64,000 nucleotides of DNA. It comes from Tetrahymena thermophila SB210. Lineage: Eukaryota; Ciliophora; Oligohymenophorea; Hymenostomatida; Tetrahymenidae. The stretch lies in contig NW_002476552.1 in the NCBI RefSeq assembly GCF_000189635.1, positions 98,564-162,563 of the forward strand. Reading direction: 5' to 3'. Of this stretch, positions 1 through 11,660 are shown piece by piece. A program made the translations under genes and the position numbers. Every line of letters starts with the position of its first letter. The stretch's first letter is position 1. Below the pieces are notes generated by a model, which was given only the letters and a program-made list of their open reading frames with translations, did not search any database and was not told the DNA's origin.

Positions 1-3000
1 TAAAATTCCAAAACAAATATTCTGTTTTTACTGAAGATAAAGCGTCAAATTTGAAAGATTAGTGCATTTTGCTAAACAAGAACCAAAGCCTGATGTACCT
101 TCTGCACCAATTTAATTATCTCTATTTAAATATTGAAGAAAAAAAAAGACTTAATTAGTGAGTTAGAAGGAAAAAATGAAGAAATAAATATGAAATAATT
201 TATTAATAATAAAATTAAAAGTTAAAATTGAGTTAAATTAACAATTAAAAGCTAATAAATAAATTTGAAGAATTAATTAGTTAGTTAGTTTTTTAATTTT
301 AAATTCATTTTTATATGAATAATTATGATAACTCAAAACAAATAAACTGTATTTACCCGAGCCAAAGAGTCAAATTTGAGAGATTAATGCATTTTCCTAA
401 ACCAAAATCTAAACCTGATGCATCACCAATTTAATTTGCACTATTTAAATATTGAAGAAAAATATAAACTAAATTAGTTGGTTAGAAGAAAAAAATGAAG
501 AAAAAATATGAAATAATCAGAAATTAATTAATAATAAAAGAAAAGAAAAAGTTGAAAATGAAAAAATGAAAAAATGAAAATTAATTAAATATAAAGCTAA
601 CTAATAAATAAATTTAAAGAGTTATTTATATTGTTTTGGATTCATTGTAATATTAAAAAATATCATAATCAAAAGGAAATAAACTGTTTTTACTCAAGAT
701 AAAGTGTCAAATTTGAGAGATTAGTACACTTTCCTAAACTAGAACATAAGCCTGATGCGCCTTTATCACCAATTTAATCTTCACTTTTTGAATTAATATA
801 GAGTTTATTTGCTTGTTATTAGGAAAAAATGAAGAAAAATTGTAAAATAATAGGATATTAATTAAATAATTAATTAGTAAAGAAAGCAAAAGCGAAAATG
901 AAGCATAGAAAAAAAAACACACATTCCAAATAAAAAAATAAAGAAAAATAAATCAAATAAAAAGCTAACTAATAAAATAAAAGAGTTAGCTCTTTTGTTT
1001 TAAATTAATTTTTATAATAAAAAATATCACAATCCAAAACAAATAAACTATTTTTACTCAAGATAAAGTTCTAAATTTGAGAGATTAGTGTAGTTTGAGA
1101 AATATGAGCCTAAACCAGATGCACCTTCATCACCAATTTAATTTTCTCTTTTAAAGTATTGAAGAAATTAACAGTTAGTTAGCTAATTAGTTAGTTTGCT
1201 TGCTTGCTTGAAGGAAAAAATGAAGAAATAATATGAAATTATAAGAATTTAATTAGAAATAAAAAACAAAAGTTGAAAATGAAAAATGAGTTAACTTTAC
1301 AAATAAAAAAACAAGCAAGCAAACAAAGGAAGAAAGAAAGAAAGAAAACAAAAGCAGAATAAAAAAAGAAAAATAAATCAAATAAAAAGCTAATTAATAA
1401 ATTAAAAAGTTAGCTATTTTGTTTTAAATTCATTTTTATATGAAAAATATCATAATCCAAAACAAATAAACTGTTTATACTGAAGATGTAGTGCCAAATT
1501 TTTGAGATTAGTGCATTTTTCTAAACAAGAACCCAGGACTGATGCGCCTTCTGCACCAATTTAATTCCTACTTTTTAAATATTAAAGAAAAAATAAAGAG
1601 ATAATTGAAAGGAAAAATGAATTAATTATAACAAATTAATAAATTAATAATATAGCAAATGTTGAAAATTAAAAAATGAGTTAAATAAATTAAGAAAAAA
1701 AGAAAAAAAGCAAAAAGAATAGAAAAAAAATAAATCAAATACAAATTTAATAATAAAATTAAGAGAGTTAGTTAGTTAGTTAGTTATATTGTTTTAAATT
1801 CATTTTTATATTAAAAGATATCACAACCCAAAACAAATAAACTAACTGTTTTTACCTTAAATGAAGTGCCAAATTAGAAAGATTAGTGCACTTTCCTAAA
1901 CCAGAACCTAAGCCAGATATACCTTCATCACCAATTTAATTTCCACTTTTTAAATATTAAAGAAAAAATATAAACTTAATTAATTAGTTAGAAAGAAAAA
2001 ATGAAGAAAAAATATGAAAATATAAGAAATTGATTAATTAATAATAAAAATGTAAAATTAAGTAAATTAACTAAAATACAAAGAGAAGGAAAAAAAAAGA
2101 GTGAGTTATATTTGTGTTAAATTCATTTTTATTCAAAAAATATCACAATCCAAAACAAATAAACTATTTTTACTCAAGATGTATTGCCAAATTTGAGAGA
2201 TTAGTGCAGTTTGCAAAATATGAACTTAAACCTGATGCACCAATTGCACCAATTTAATTTTATCTTTTTTAATATTCAATAAATAAGAGATAATTAGTTT
2301 GTTTGAAAGAAAAAATATGAAATAGTAAGAAATAAATTAATAATAAAATCATAAGCTGAAAATGATAAAATGAGTTTAATTAAAAACAAAAAAAACAAAA
2401 CATAAAAGTAGAATAATAAAAATTATGTATCATATATAATAATAAAAAAATGAAAATAGTTAATTATATCATTTTAAATTATTTTTAATTTTAAAAAATA
2501 ACACAATCCAAAATAAAAAACTGTTTTTACATCAGATTAAGTTTCAAATTATAGAGATTAACACACTTTCCTAAACCAGAGCCTAAGCTAGATGCACCTA
2601 CATCGCCAATTTAATTTCTACTATTAAATATCGAAGTTGTTAATTTGTTAATTAGAAGGAAAAAATCAAGGAAAAATTGAAATTATTAGAAATTAATGAT
2701 AAAAGCAAAAGTTGAAAATGTAAAAATTTAATTTGTTAAACAAACAAAGAGAAAAAATAAAAGCAGAATAAAAAAAGAAAACTAAATCAAATAAAAAGCT
2801 AATTATTTTAAAAATTCTTTTTATACTACAAAAAACCACAATCCAAAACAAATAAACTATTTTTACTCAAGACAAAGTGTTAAATTTGAGAGATTAGTAC
2901 AGTTTGATAAACCACAAACTAAGCCAGAAACACCTTCATTATATATTTTATTTTCACTTTTGAAAAATTAAAGAAAAAATATAGAGTTAATTAGTCATTT

Positions 3001-4610
3001 AGAAGGAAAAGATGAAAAAATGAATTTAATTACAAGGAAATAAAGAAACAAAGCAAAAATTCACAAACATCATAAAAAAATAATTCAAAAAAAAGCTAAT
3101 AAACAATTTAAAAAAATTAATAATATTACTCCAGAGAAAGTGTCAAATTTGAGAGATTAGTGCAGTTTGATAAACCAGTGCCTAAACCTGATGCACCTTT
3201 TGCACCAATTTAATTTCCTCTTTTTAAATATTTAAGAAAAAATATATTGACTTAATTACTTAGTTAGTTAGTAAGTGAGAAGGATAAGATAAAGAAAAAA
3301 TATGAAATAATAAGAAATTAATTAATTAATAATAAAAACTCAAGTTAAAAATGTAAAATAGAATAAATTAACAAACAAACAAACAAACAAACAAAGAGAA
3401 AATAAATAAAATTAGAAGAAAAATAAAACAAAAATAAACCAAATAAAAAGCTTATAAACATTTTAAAAGAGTTAGAAATTTTGTTTTAAATTCATTTTTA
3501 TGTTAAAAAATATCATAATCCAAAATAAATAAACTTTTTTTACTCAAGTTAAAGTGTCAAATTTGAGAGATTAGAGCAGTTCGCTAAAGAAGAACTTAAA
3601 CCTGACGCACCCTCTGCACCAATTTTATTGCAGCTTTTTAAAAGTTGAAGAAATAATATATAGTTTATCAGTTAGTTAGAAAAATATGAAATAATAATTT
3701 AAAAATAATTCTTATTAGTAAACAAACAAACAAAAAACAAAGAAAGAAAGAAATCAGAAAAACAGAAGAAAAAAAAAAAATATCAAAAAAAAAGCCAATA
3801 AACAGATTAAAGATAATTAATTATTTTATATTAAAAAATATCATAATCCAAAACAAATAAACTTTTTTTACTCAAGTTAAAGTTTCAAATTTGAGAGATT
3901 AGTGCAGTTTGCTAAACCTTAACCTAAGCTTAATGCACCTTAATCGCTAATTTAATTAAACCTTTTAAAAATTGAAGAAAAAATATATTTTTAATAAGTA
4001 AGTTAGAAAGAAAAAATGAAGAAATAATAATAAATTAAATCATAAATTGAAAATTAAAAATGAGTTGAATTAGCAAGCAAATAATAAAGAAAGAAAGAAG
4101 AAAAAAAAAATACACAAAAAGAAAAATAAAAAAATAAAAATAATCAAATAAAAAGCTAATAAATAAATTTAAAGTAGTAAATATTTATTTTATATTAATT
4201 TTTATTTTTAAAAATATCACTATCCAAGACAAATAAACTGTTTTTACTGAAATTAAAGTTTCAAATTTGAGAGATTAGTACAGTTTGCTAAACCTTAACC
4301 TAAGCTTAATGCCCCTTAATCACCAATTTAATTAAACCTTTTTAAATATTGAAGGAAAAATATAGGGTTACTTACTTAGTTAGCTTGAAGGAAAAAATGA
4401 AGAATAAATGAAATAATCAGAAATTAATTAATAATAAAAGTAAAACTTGAAAAAGAAAAAATGAATTTAATTATTATTTAAAATTCATTTTAATATTAAA
4501 AAAAACAACTTTTTTTACATTAAATTAAGTGCCAAATTAGAAAGATTAGTACACTTTCCTAAACCAGAACCTAATCCAGATGTGCGTTCATCACCAATTT
4601 TATTTCTTCT
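1..4610 (-). repeat. tandem exon-intron repeats of the LRR gene, period about 260-420 bp
   Basis: The introns are repeated as well as the exons. Going left to right, each unit has a cAAAACAAATAAACTGTTTTT-like donor side, the exon, then an A-rich stretch with TTAGTTAGTTAG and AGCTAATAAATAAA motifs. Exon starts are spaced 325, 337, 364, 423, 375, 318, 357, 336, 263, 414, 328, 376 and 271 bp apart. The array grew by duplicating whole exon-plus-intron units. A remnant with only the acceptor end and intron of another unit lies at about 4786-4870. Confidence 0.8.
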
Positions 4611-5384
4611 TTTTAAATATTAAAAAAAATTATAGATTTAATTAATTAGTTAGAAGGAGAAAATGAAGAAAAAATGTGAAATTAATTTTTAGAAATAAAT
4701 TAATTGATAATAAAAGCAAAAGTTAAAAATTTAAAAATGAGTTAAATTAATGAAAAAGAAAATAATCATTAACATAATAAAAAATAAATCCAATTAATTT
4801 GTCATTTTCAATAATTGAAGAAAAGATATATAGTTATTTTGTTAGTTAGAAGGAAAAAATATGAAATATAAAAAAATGAAGAATTAAAAATAAAAATAAA
4901 AATTGAGTTAAGATTGATTTAAAATAATTAAAAAATTATTTATTAAAATAAAACTGAATAATTTTAAATGAGAATTTCAATTAGAAAATAACATTTAAAA
5001 AAAGCTTAAAAATTAAATGTTAAAAAATAAAAACTATAATAAAATTAATAAATTAAATATACAAAAGATCAATTTGGAGAATCTAGTGAGATTAAAATGT
5101 AGAGTTTAAAAACTTTTTTATTAATAAAAATAAAATAAATAAAATTATTAATCAAAAAAGAAATATTTACTTGTTCTAGCTTGTTGTAATTTTTCTATTA
5201 TATCATTTTTTTTTCTTTCAAAAATATTCAATAGAAAATTATCAAAATTTAATTAATTAATTTGTTTTATATCTAATAAATTTAGATAAAAAGATAGATC
5301 AAATAAATATTTAATAACAATTATCAAATAAAATTTGTTTAATTATCTTTTATAAATAAATATCACAAAAAGTAAGTGTAACAT
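1..5384 (-). CDS. leucine-rich repeat protein, one repeat per exon (5' part; 3' end beyond left edge)
   Basis: Fourteen exons are visible on the minus strand, read right to left: 4519-4608, 4248-4337, 3872-3961, 3544-3633, 3130-3219, 2867-2956, 2531-2620, 2174-2263, 1856-1945, 1481-1570, 1058-1147, 694-783, 357-440 and 32-121. All are 90 nt except 357-440 (84 nt). Each begins after AG with one nucleotide and then a codon plus AAT-CAA/TAA-ATT-GG, encodes a unit like NQIGDEGASGLGSGL followed by CTNLSNLTLYL, and ends two nucleotides into a codon before GT. All introns are therefore phase 2. The units look like ribonuclease-inhibitor-type LRRs, probably a protein-binding surface. The 5' end is uncertain: a TGA-free frame starts at an ATG at 5384 and shares the motif KSFQxLxFNL with the neighbouring LRR genes, but the splice into exon 4519-4608 is not resolved. 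No stop is in the window, so the gene continues to the left. Confidence 0.7.
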
Positions 5385-7154
5385 TAACATTTATATTTAA
5401 AATATAGTTATAAATATAACAAGAATTAAAAATTGATAGTCAGTCAGCCATATATGTGTTGATAAAATCCTAGTAATTAATTAATTAAACTACTTAAATT
5501 TTAATAAAATAATTTTATTATTATTCTATTTCTTCAATTTAGGTGGGGGGGGGGGGGGGGGTAGATAGAAGGGATTGAGCATTTTAATCCATCTTAAATA
5601 TTCAATTTAAATGACTATTACAAGATTTATTTTTAGGGATTAAAAATTATCACCACCCCCTTGCTTCTTAAATTTAAAAATATTTAATTTTTATTTATTG
5701 AGGAATTATTCAAATTAATTTGTGTATTTAAAATTTTTATTAAAAATGAAAGAAAATATTCAATTAGGAATTTAACATTCACTTTTAATTTGATGATTTA
5801 ATCATACAAAACAAAATTAATAAAAATAATTTTTTAACAAAAAAAATAGCATTAAATTTACTAAATACTATTCTTCTAAGAAATTCATTTTATATTATGT
5901 AAAAGGTTGAGAGTAAGTAAGGTATTATTTATTCTAAGAGTTAGAAGAAATTTAAAGAGAAAAATTATAATTTGAAAGTTTGTTTCCATAAAAAATATAA
6001 GTAATTAATCTAATGTATTTTATGTAATCTTGCTGATCAAATATGTATTATTATAATTTAAATTTGAAATATGAATTTCTTATGAGGTATTAGAAATCTA
6101 ATGACAATTTAAAAAAGTAAGTAACCAATATCAAACATAAAAAAACAAAGATTTGCTAATTTAATTTCTTATGAAATCTTATTAATTAAAAATCAAATTT
6201 TATTTATGAAAAGACAAAAAAGATTTAATGCAAAATACTATTCAGATAACTTAAATAAATTAAATTATTACTAATTGAAAAAAATATTAATCCTTACAAA
6301 TTACAAAAATTTAAGTTAATATTTTTAAGACAATATCAATTTTAAAATTATTTTGTTAATTTAAATAATAAAATCAAAGAAACAATTAAATTTTTTTGGA
6401 AAACTGTGTTGTGTTTTAACAGTCAAAAATATGATTAAATTGTGAGAAATATAGTTTTAAGATATAAATTTAGATTTATGTTATTGCTAAAATATTAAAT
6501 TATGCTAATTTTAATTAGAAATTTTTTGATAAAATTCATATTGATAAATTCTTTTAATTAGTAAAGTAAATGTTAATTATGTTACTGTTTTAATATTTTA
6601 TTAATTATAAAGTTTTAATGAATTTATTTTAAATATTATTTTAAATTACTATCAAAGAATTTACCATAATTATTTTATGGATAGTACTGTTCAAAAATAA
6701 GCCATGCTCTAATCAAGCCCTCATATAAAAAAAATTAACAAAATTTGCTAATTAGTTATAAGGTTCGCTAAATAATGGGTAACTTACAGTAAATGCTAGC
6801 ATTTTTAAATTTTTCGTTAAATAACTATGTAAAAAAATTGCTAAAAGTCGAAAAATAATTAGTTCATCAGATTTTTGTTACGTTATGATAAATTAAGATA
6901 GAAATGTTTTCTATAGGAAATAAATAGATTTAATTGCTTTTGAAATTTGTTACAATTCGTCTTTACTATAAACACATATCAATAATTAAATAATTTAAGA
7001 TTTGCTAGAATTGATCATTTAAATATTTTTAATTCGATAGATCTAAATATTCACATTTAAATAATTGAGAAAATCTAAAAGCAAATAATCATTTTTATAA
7101 AATTAAAATACAAAAAAGAAAATTAATTATCTAATAAAAACAAAAATATTAAAA
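5385..7154. other. intergenic; first copy of the Cys-rich-peptide duplication, with a G-run
   Basis: No gene recognised. A run of 17 G at 5545-5561 is described separately. From about 5870 to 7150 the sequence resembles about 9378-10870, for example the blocks around 6010-6090 and 9530-9600, and around 6480-6540 and 10030-10085. This is the upstream half of a duplicated segment that ends in a peptide gene. Confidence 0.5.
5545..5561 (+). repeat. homopolymer of 17 G
   Basis: An uninterrupted run of 17 G lies in sequence that is otherwise about 80% A+T; a CCACCCCC stretch lies about 90 bp downstream. It could form a G-quadruplex. It is not the GGGGTT telomere repeat of Tetrahymena and no function is visible. 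Confidence 0.9.
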
Positions 7155-7400
7155 ATGAGATTTAACTTCGTTGCTTTGATGCTTCTTATGCTCTTTGTCT
7201 TCTCCAATGCTCACTTAAGAATGGCTGAAGAAACTTAAGCTTAAACTGAGACTCAACCCTAAGCAGAAGCTGAAACTTAAACTGAAGGTAAAGTTGAACC
7301 TCTTATGTGCTAAAGACAAGGTCAATTGTGCGGTATTGGTTTACCCTCTTGCTGCTCTGGTTTATGCTGCAACTACTCTTTTGGTTGCCAAAGATGTTGA
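7155..7400 (+). CDS. small secreted cysteine-rich peptide, copy 1
   Basis: This 81-residue product has three parts. Residues 1-20 are a hydrophobic signal peptide (MRFNFVALMLLMLFVFSNAH). Residues 21-50 are an acidic Gln/Thr/Glu linker with no cysteine, in which many Gln codons are TAA. Residues 51-81 are a compact cysteine-rich domain with C52, C59, C66, C67, C71, C72, C78 and C81, giving the spacing C-x6-C-x6-CC-x3-CC-x5-C-x2-C at the very C-terminus. Such an order is usual for disulfide-rich, inhibitor-knot-like secreted peptides, possibly after removal of the linker. The start is the only in-frame ATG before the signal peptide, and TGA ends the frame. The role is unknown; extracellular signal, defence peptide or inhibitor are guesses. 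A near-identical copy lies 3.7 kb downstream. Confidence 0.85.
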
Positions 7401-10400
7401 TTTTATCTTAAATATTTTACTGTCAATTTTCTTGTCAAAATTTGTGTTGTAAAATCAATTTGATATTATCAAATGTTTAAACCACTTTTTTATTTATTTA
7501 AATTATTTCTATTTTAATAATAATTGCTCATTTATAAATTAAAAAAATATTTTTATAATCCTTTAAAAAAATTTTAGCTTGATATTTAAAAATCTTAATT
7601 TTAAATACATACTTATTTTTGTAAAAGAAACAAACAGTTTATTTTTTAATTTTGTGTCAATTAAATATCATTATTTTTCATTCAATAATTTTTGAATTTT
7701 TAATATTAATTAATCTATGTATATTTATTACATTTTTAATTTCATTATTTCTAAAAAATAAAAAACTTAAAAAATAATATTCAATTAGAAAAATATTAAA
7801 TTTAAATGTATTTATTTATTTTTGTTTTTTAATTTAGGATTAAAAAATTCATTTAAATATTATTTTTATATTAGATATTTATCATAATTTAAAATTTTTA
7901 ACCAGCGTTGAAAATATTAAACAAAGCAATTTTTTATTTTATCAAATTTTGTTTGATTAAAAAGAGTTTGTATTATTGGAAAAGTACAAATTTTATATTC
8001 ACTTTTATGAATTTAAAATGAAGAATTAATATCCAAATTTTTAGTATCAATATTCATCTTTTAGAATCATATTTAACATAAAATTTATTTTGCATTAGGG
8101 ATAATCCATTATTAGAAAACATATCATACACTTATTTATTTATTTATTAATTTTGATAAAAAATTTTTTTATGATTCTGATGAATTTCATTGTTTTTCAT
8201 TTTAATTAATAATGAGAAATGTATAGATTAATTTCTAATTAATTATATAAAAGAAACAAAGATTACATACTAATTAAATTAGCAAATTATTTTTTAGGAT
8301 GATTAATACATGGAAATAATTAATGATTGTAAAATAGACACTTCGAAAGTTTTTAAAGCAATGTTTATAATATTTATATATATTATGTCAATAAAATAAG
8401 TCATTCCTCAGAAATTAAGACTTAAAATTTGAATTTAATTTCTTCTAAAAATATGTTTAGATGATTTATTCAGAATTTAAATTTATGTTATAATATTTAT
8501 TTGATTATATTTTCTAACTAACTTTTTTAAATAAATTTACTTTATCTTTTGTTTTTGACTTAATTTCAATTTTATTTAATTTAGACTAATTTTATTTGAA
8601 AATAATACTTTTTTAGCTCATTATTCCTTCATGTACATTCATATTCATATTTAACCCTATAAAATATACATGATACCAATGTCATCTTAAGAATTCTAAT
8701 TTTAATCTTTAATAAATCTATTTTAAATTTAGTATTTTTTATTTTTAGTTTAGAAATTTTATAAACATTTTTCAATATATTAAATAAAATGATTAATATT
8801 TTTATAAATTACTTCAAATTAATATAACAATACACCTAAAGATTTAACAAGTAAAATTAATCTTATATGAAATCTCCATATTTTCTTTTTAAATTTTTCT
8901 GAAAAAATAAATACATAAATAAATAAATAAATGAGAATAAGCTGAGTAAAATATCATAAAAAATATTCTAATTATTTATATTTTTAATTAATTTACTTAC
9001 TGTTCTTATTTTAGTAAACAATAAAATAATTTTTACAATTCTCTAAAACAAAAAATTTTATTCAATTTTATTGATATCTAAGAAATATTTAGAATATATT
9101 TTATGATGAATAATTTACTAAATATTAAATTAAAAATTAAAAATTAAAATCTAATCAATAAAGTTTAAATAGTTATTTCTTTTAAAAGTATTAATTGATA
9201 CCAAAATTAGAATAAAAAAATAAAACATTTATGTATATACCCTACTTACTATTAACCCATTCTGTAAATTAATATTTTCCTTTTTTATTAGTATTTTTAT
9301 AATTAATAGGTAAATATTGGGATAAGATTAGGTGAAAAAAGGAAAAATAAGAGTCTCTATAGTAAGTAAGTAATCTTCTTTTTAGAAATTGATTTTAAAT
9401 TATATAAAAGGCTGAGAGGCAAATAAGGTATTATATTTTTAAAGTTGGAGTTTTAAGAGGAAAATAAATGATAATTTGAAAATTAGTTAAAGGTAAAATG
9501 AGAAATGAAAAATAAGTAAATACTCAAATGTATTTTGTGTAAGCTTGCTGATTAATAATGTATTATTTTAAGTGAGGTTTGATATATGAATTTCTAACGA
9601 AGTATTAGAATTCTAATATCAATTTGGCAATTATATTTTGTAATCAAAATCAAATAATACAAAAAGCAGGTATTTGCTAATTCAATTTCTTATGAATTCT
9701 TATAAATTAATAATCAAATTTTATTTATGAAAGAAAACATAAAAAGATTTGATGCAAAATACAATTCATATTACATAAAGAAATTTTATTTTTACATTAT
9801 AAATAAAAATATTTAATTTCCATATAAATTGCTTAAATTACAAGCATTTAAGATACTATTTTTTAGAAAATAATCTATTTTAAAAGAAAGATATTGATTG
9901 TTATTTGAAAAATTAAGAAAGAATTATTTATTCGTTTTTGGAAAATTATGCTATTATCATCTTTATAATCTATCAAAAAAGTATTATTAATTTGTGAGAA
10001 ATATTGTTTTAAGATATGCATTTTGTTTGATTTATGTTAAATTATGCTAATTTTAATTAGAAAATTTTTGATAAAATCCACATTGATAAATGATTTTGAT
10101 GAAAAAAAGTAAATATTAATAGAGTGTTACTATTTTATTATTTGATTATTGAATTTTAACAAAAACACTTTACAGATTTCCTACTTTCATTTTAAATTAT
10201 TACTAAAGTATTTGATTAGATTGATTTTTTAAAATATGAATTTTTCATAACCTAAAACAATTATTGTTGATTAAATCATACTTATTTCTCTTTAAGTTGC
10301 ATTATTTAACAGATTTTGAAATCATTTTTAAAGCACCTTAAAAATAATTTTAAATATAAAATTTCTATTTATCCTTTACAAAAAACAGTATAATTAATAT

Positions 10401-10875
10401 ATTAATATAATTGACGCATTAAGTTTAATTTAGCACCTTATTTAATTATACTTTCGAATGGTATTATCAATTAAATATTAAAAGTTTTTAATTAACATTT
10501 TGATTTTGCTAATCTTTTGTTAAATAGCTAAGTAATATAATTCATTAAAACAAACCATGAAATATTTAATCTATTCGATTTTTGTTGCTTTCTGATAAAT
10601 TAAGCTCGAAATATTTCTCTTCAATAAATAAATTAATAGATTTAATTGCTTTTGAAATGTGTTACAATTATTCTTTACTGTAGACATATATTAATTATTC
10701 ATTAATTCATTAATTTAGTATCTGATAACACTCACCTTTTAAATATTTTGAATTTTTATCTAATCCGAATGTTCACGTTTAAATAGTAGTGTAAATCTGA
10801 AAACAAATAATCATTTTTAAATAAATAAAAAACAAAAAAGGAAATCATCTATCTATCTAAAAAAAATAATAAAAA
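7401..10875. other. intergenic between the two Cys-rich peptide genes
   Basis: About 7500-9370 shows no gene, RNA or recognisable element beyond AT-rich sequence and short ATTT/AAAT runs. From about 9378 to 10875 it is the second copy of the segment at 5870-7154, diverged by many substitutions and indels but colinear up to the peptide start codon. Confidence 0.5.
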
Positions 10876-11121
10876 ATGAGATTTAACTTGGTTGCTTTGA
10901 TACTTCTTGTTCTCTTTGTCTTTTCTAATGCTCACTTAAGAATGGCTGAAGAAACTCAAGCTTAAACTGAAACTCAACCCTAAGCAGAAGCTGAAACCTA
11001 AACTGAAGGTAAAGTTGAACCTCTTATGTGCTAAAGACAAGGTCAATTGTGCGGTATTGGTTTACCCTCTTGCTGCTCTGGTTTATGCTGCAACTACTCT
11101 TTTGGTTGCCAAAGATGTTGA
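10876..11121 (+). CDS. small secreted cysteine-rich peptide, copy 2
   Basis: This paralogue of the gene at 7155 has the same 81 codons. The two proteins differ only in the signal peptide (F5L, M9I, M12V); the linker and cysteine domain are identical in sequence, with only silent changes in the linker codons. The DNA from about GGTAAAGTTGAACC to the TGA appears identical in both copies, although the flanks have diverged clearly. This implies strong purifying selection on the mature peptide or recent gene conversion. The TATC-TTAAATATTTTACTGT stretch just after the stop is also shared, so the two may have the same 3' UTR. Confidence 0.85.
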
Positions 11122-11660
11122 TTTTATCTTAAATATTTTACTGTAAATTTTCTTGTCAAAATTTGTGTTGTAAAATTAAAGTGATATTGTCAAATGTTTA
11201 AACAACTTTTTCATCGATTTAAATTATTTTATTAATAATCGATCATTTATAAATAAATTAAAAAAAAACTTTTAAAAGATTCTAAATATCTTTATTAATA
11301 TTATTTAATTTTTAAGTCGATTTTAAATTTAATATTTTATTTATATGTAAATATTATCAAATATTAGATACCTAATTAACTTTCATTAAAAATTTAAAAT
11401 GGAAGTTGATTCAAAATTTAAGCATACAAAATTCATACTTCATAAAGAAGAAAAGAAGGACTAATTAATTAAAAATACTATAATTTTTAATACTAAATAA
11501 ATAGTAAAGATAAAATATTAATCTTTCAAATAAAAATATAAATAAAAAATTAATTAACTTTTAAAAGTTCTATTTTTTATCTTATTTTTTAACATATAAT
11601 TTAAAAAAAATATTTTACATTTTATTATTCATAAGAAAAACATAATAAACAAAGTAATAA
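11122..11660. other. intergenic; left end of the 6.4-kb tandem duplication
   Basis: From about 11346 the sequence (TTAGATACCTAATTAACTTTC onward) matches about 17729 onward almost base for base. This marks the left boundary of the duplicated LRR/zinc-finger unit. No gene is seen. Confidence 0.5.

Noticed and set aside
1..4610. Regular repeats with spacers, CRISPR-like at first sight
   Set aside because: The 90-nt units are diverged coding exons with GT-AG borders in a eukaryotic LRR gene, and the spacers are related introns.
9240..9375. TACTTACTAT ... ATAGTAAGTAAGTA as transposon terminal repeats
   Set aside because: The arms are about 10 bp of simple sequence, with no target-site duplication or coding content between them.
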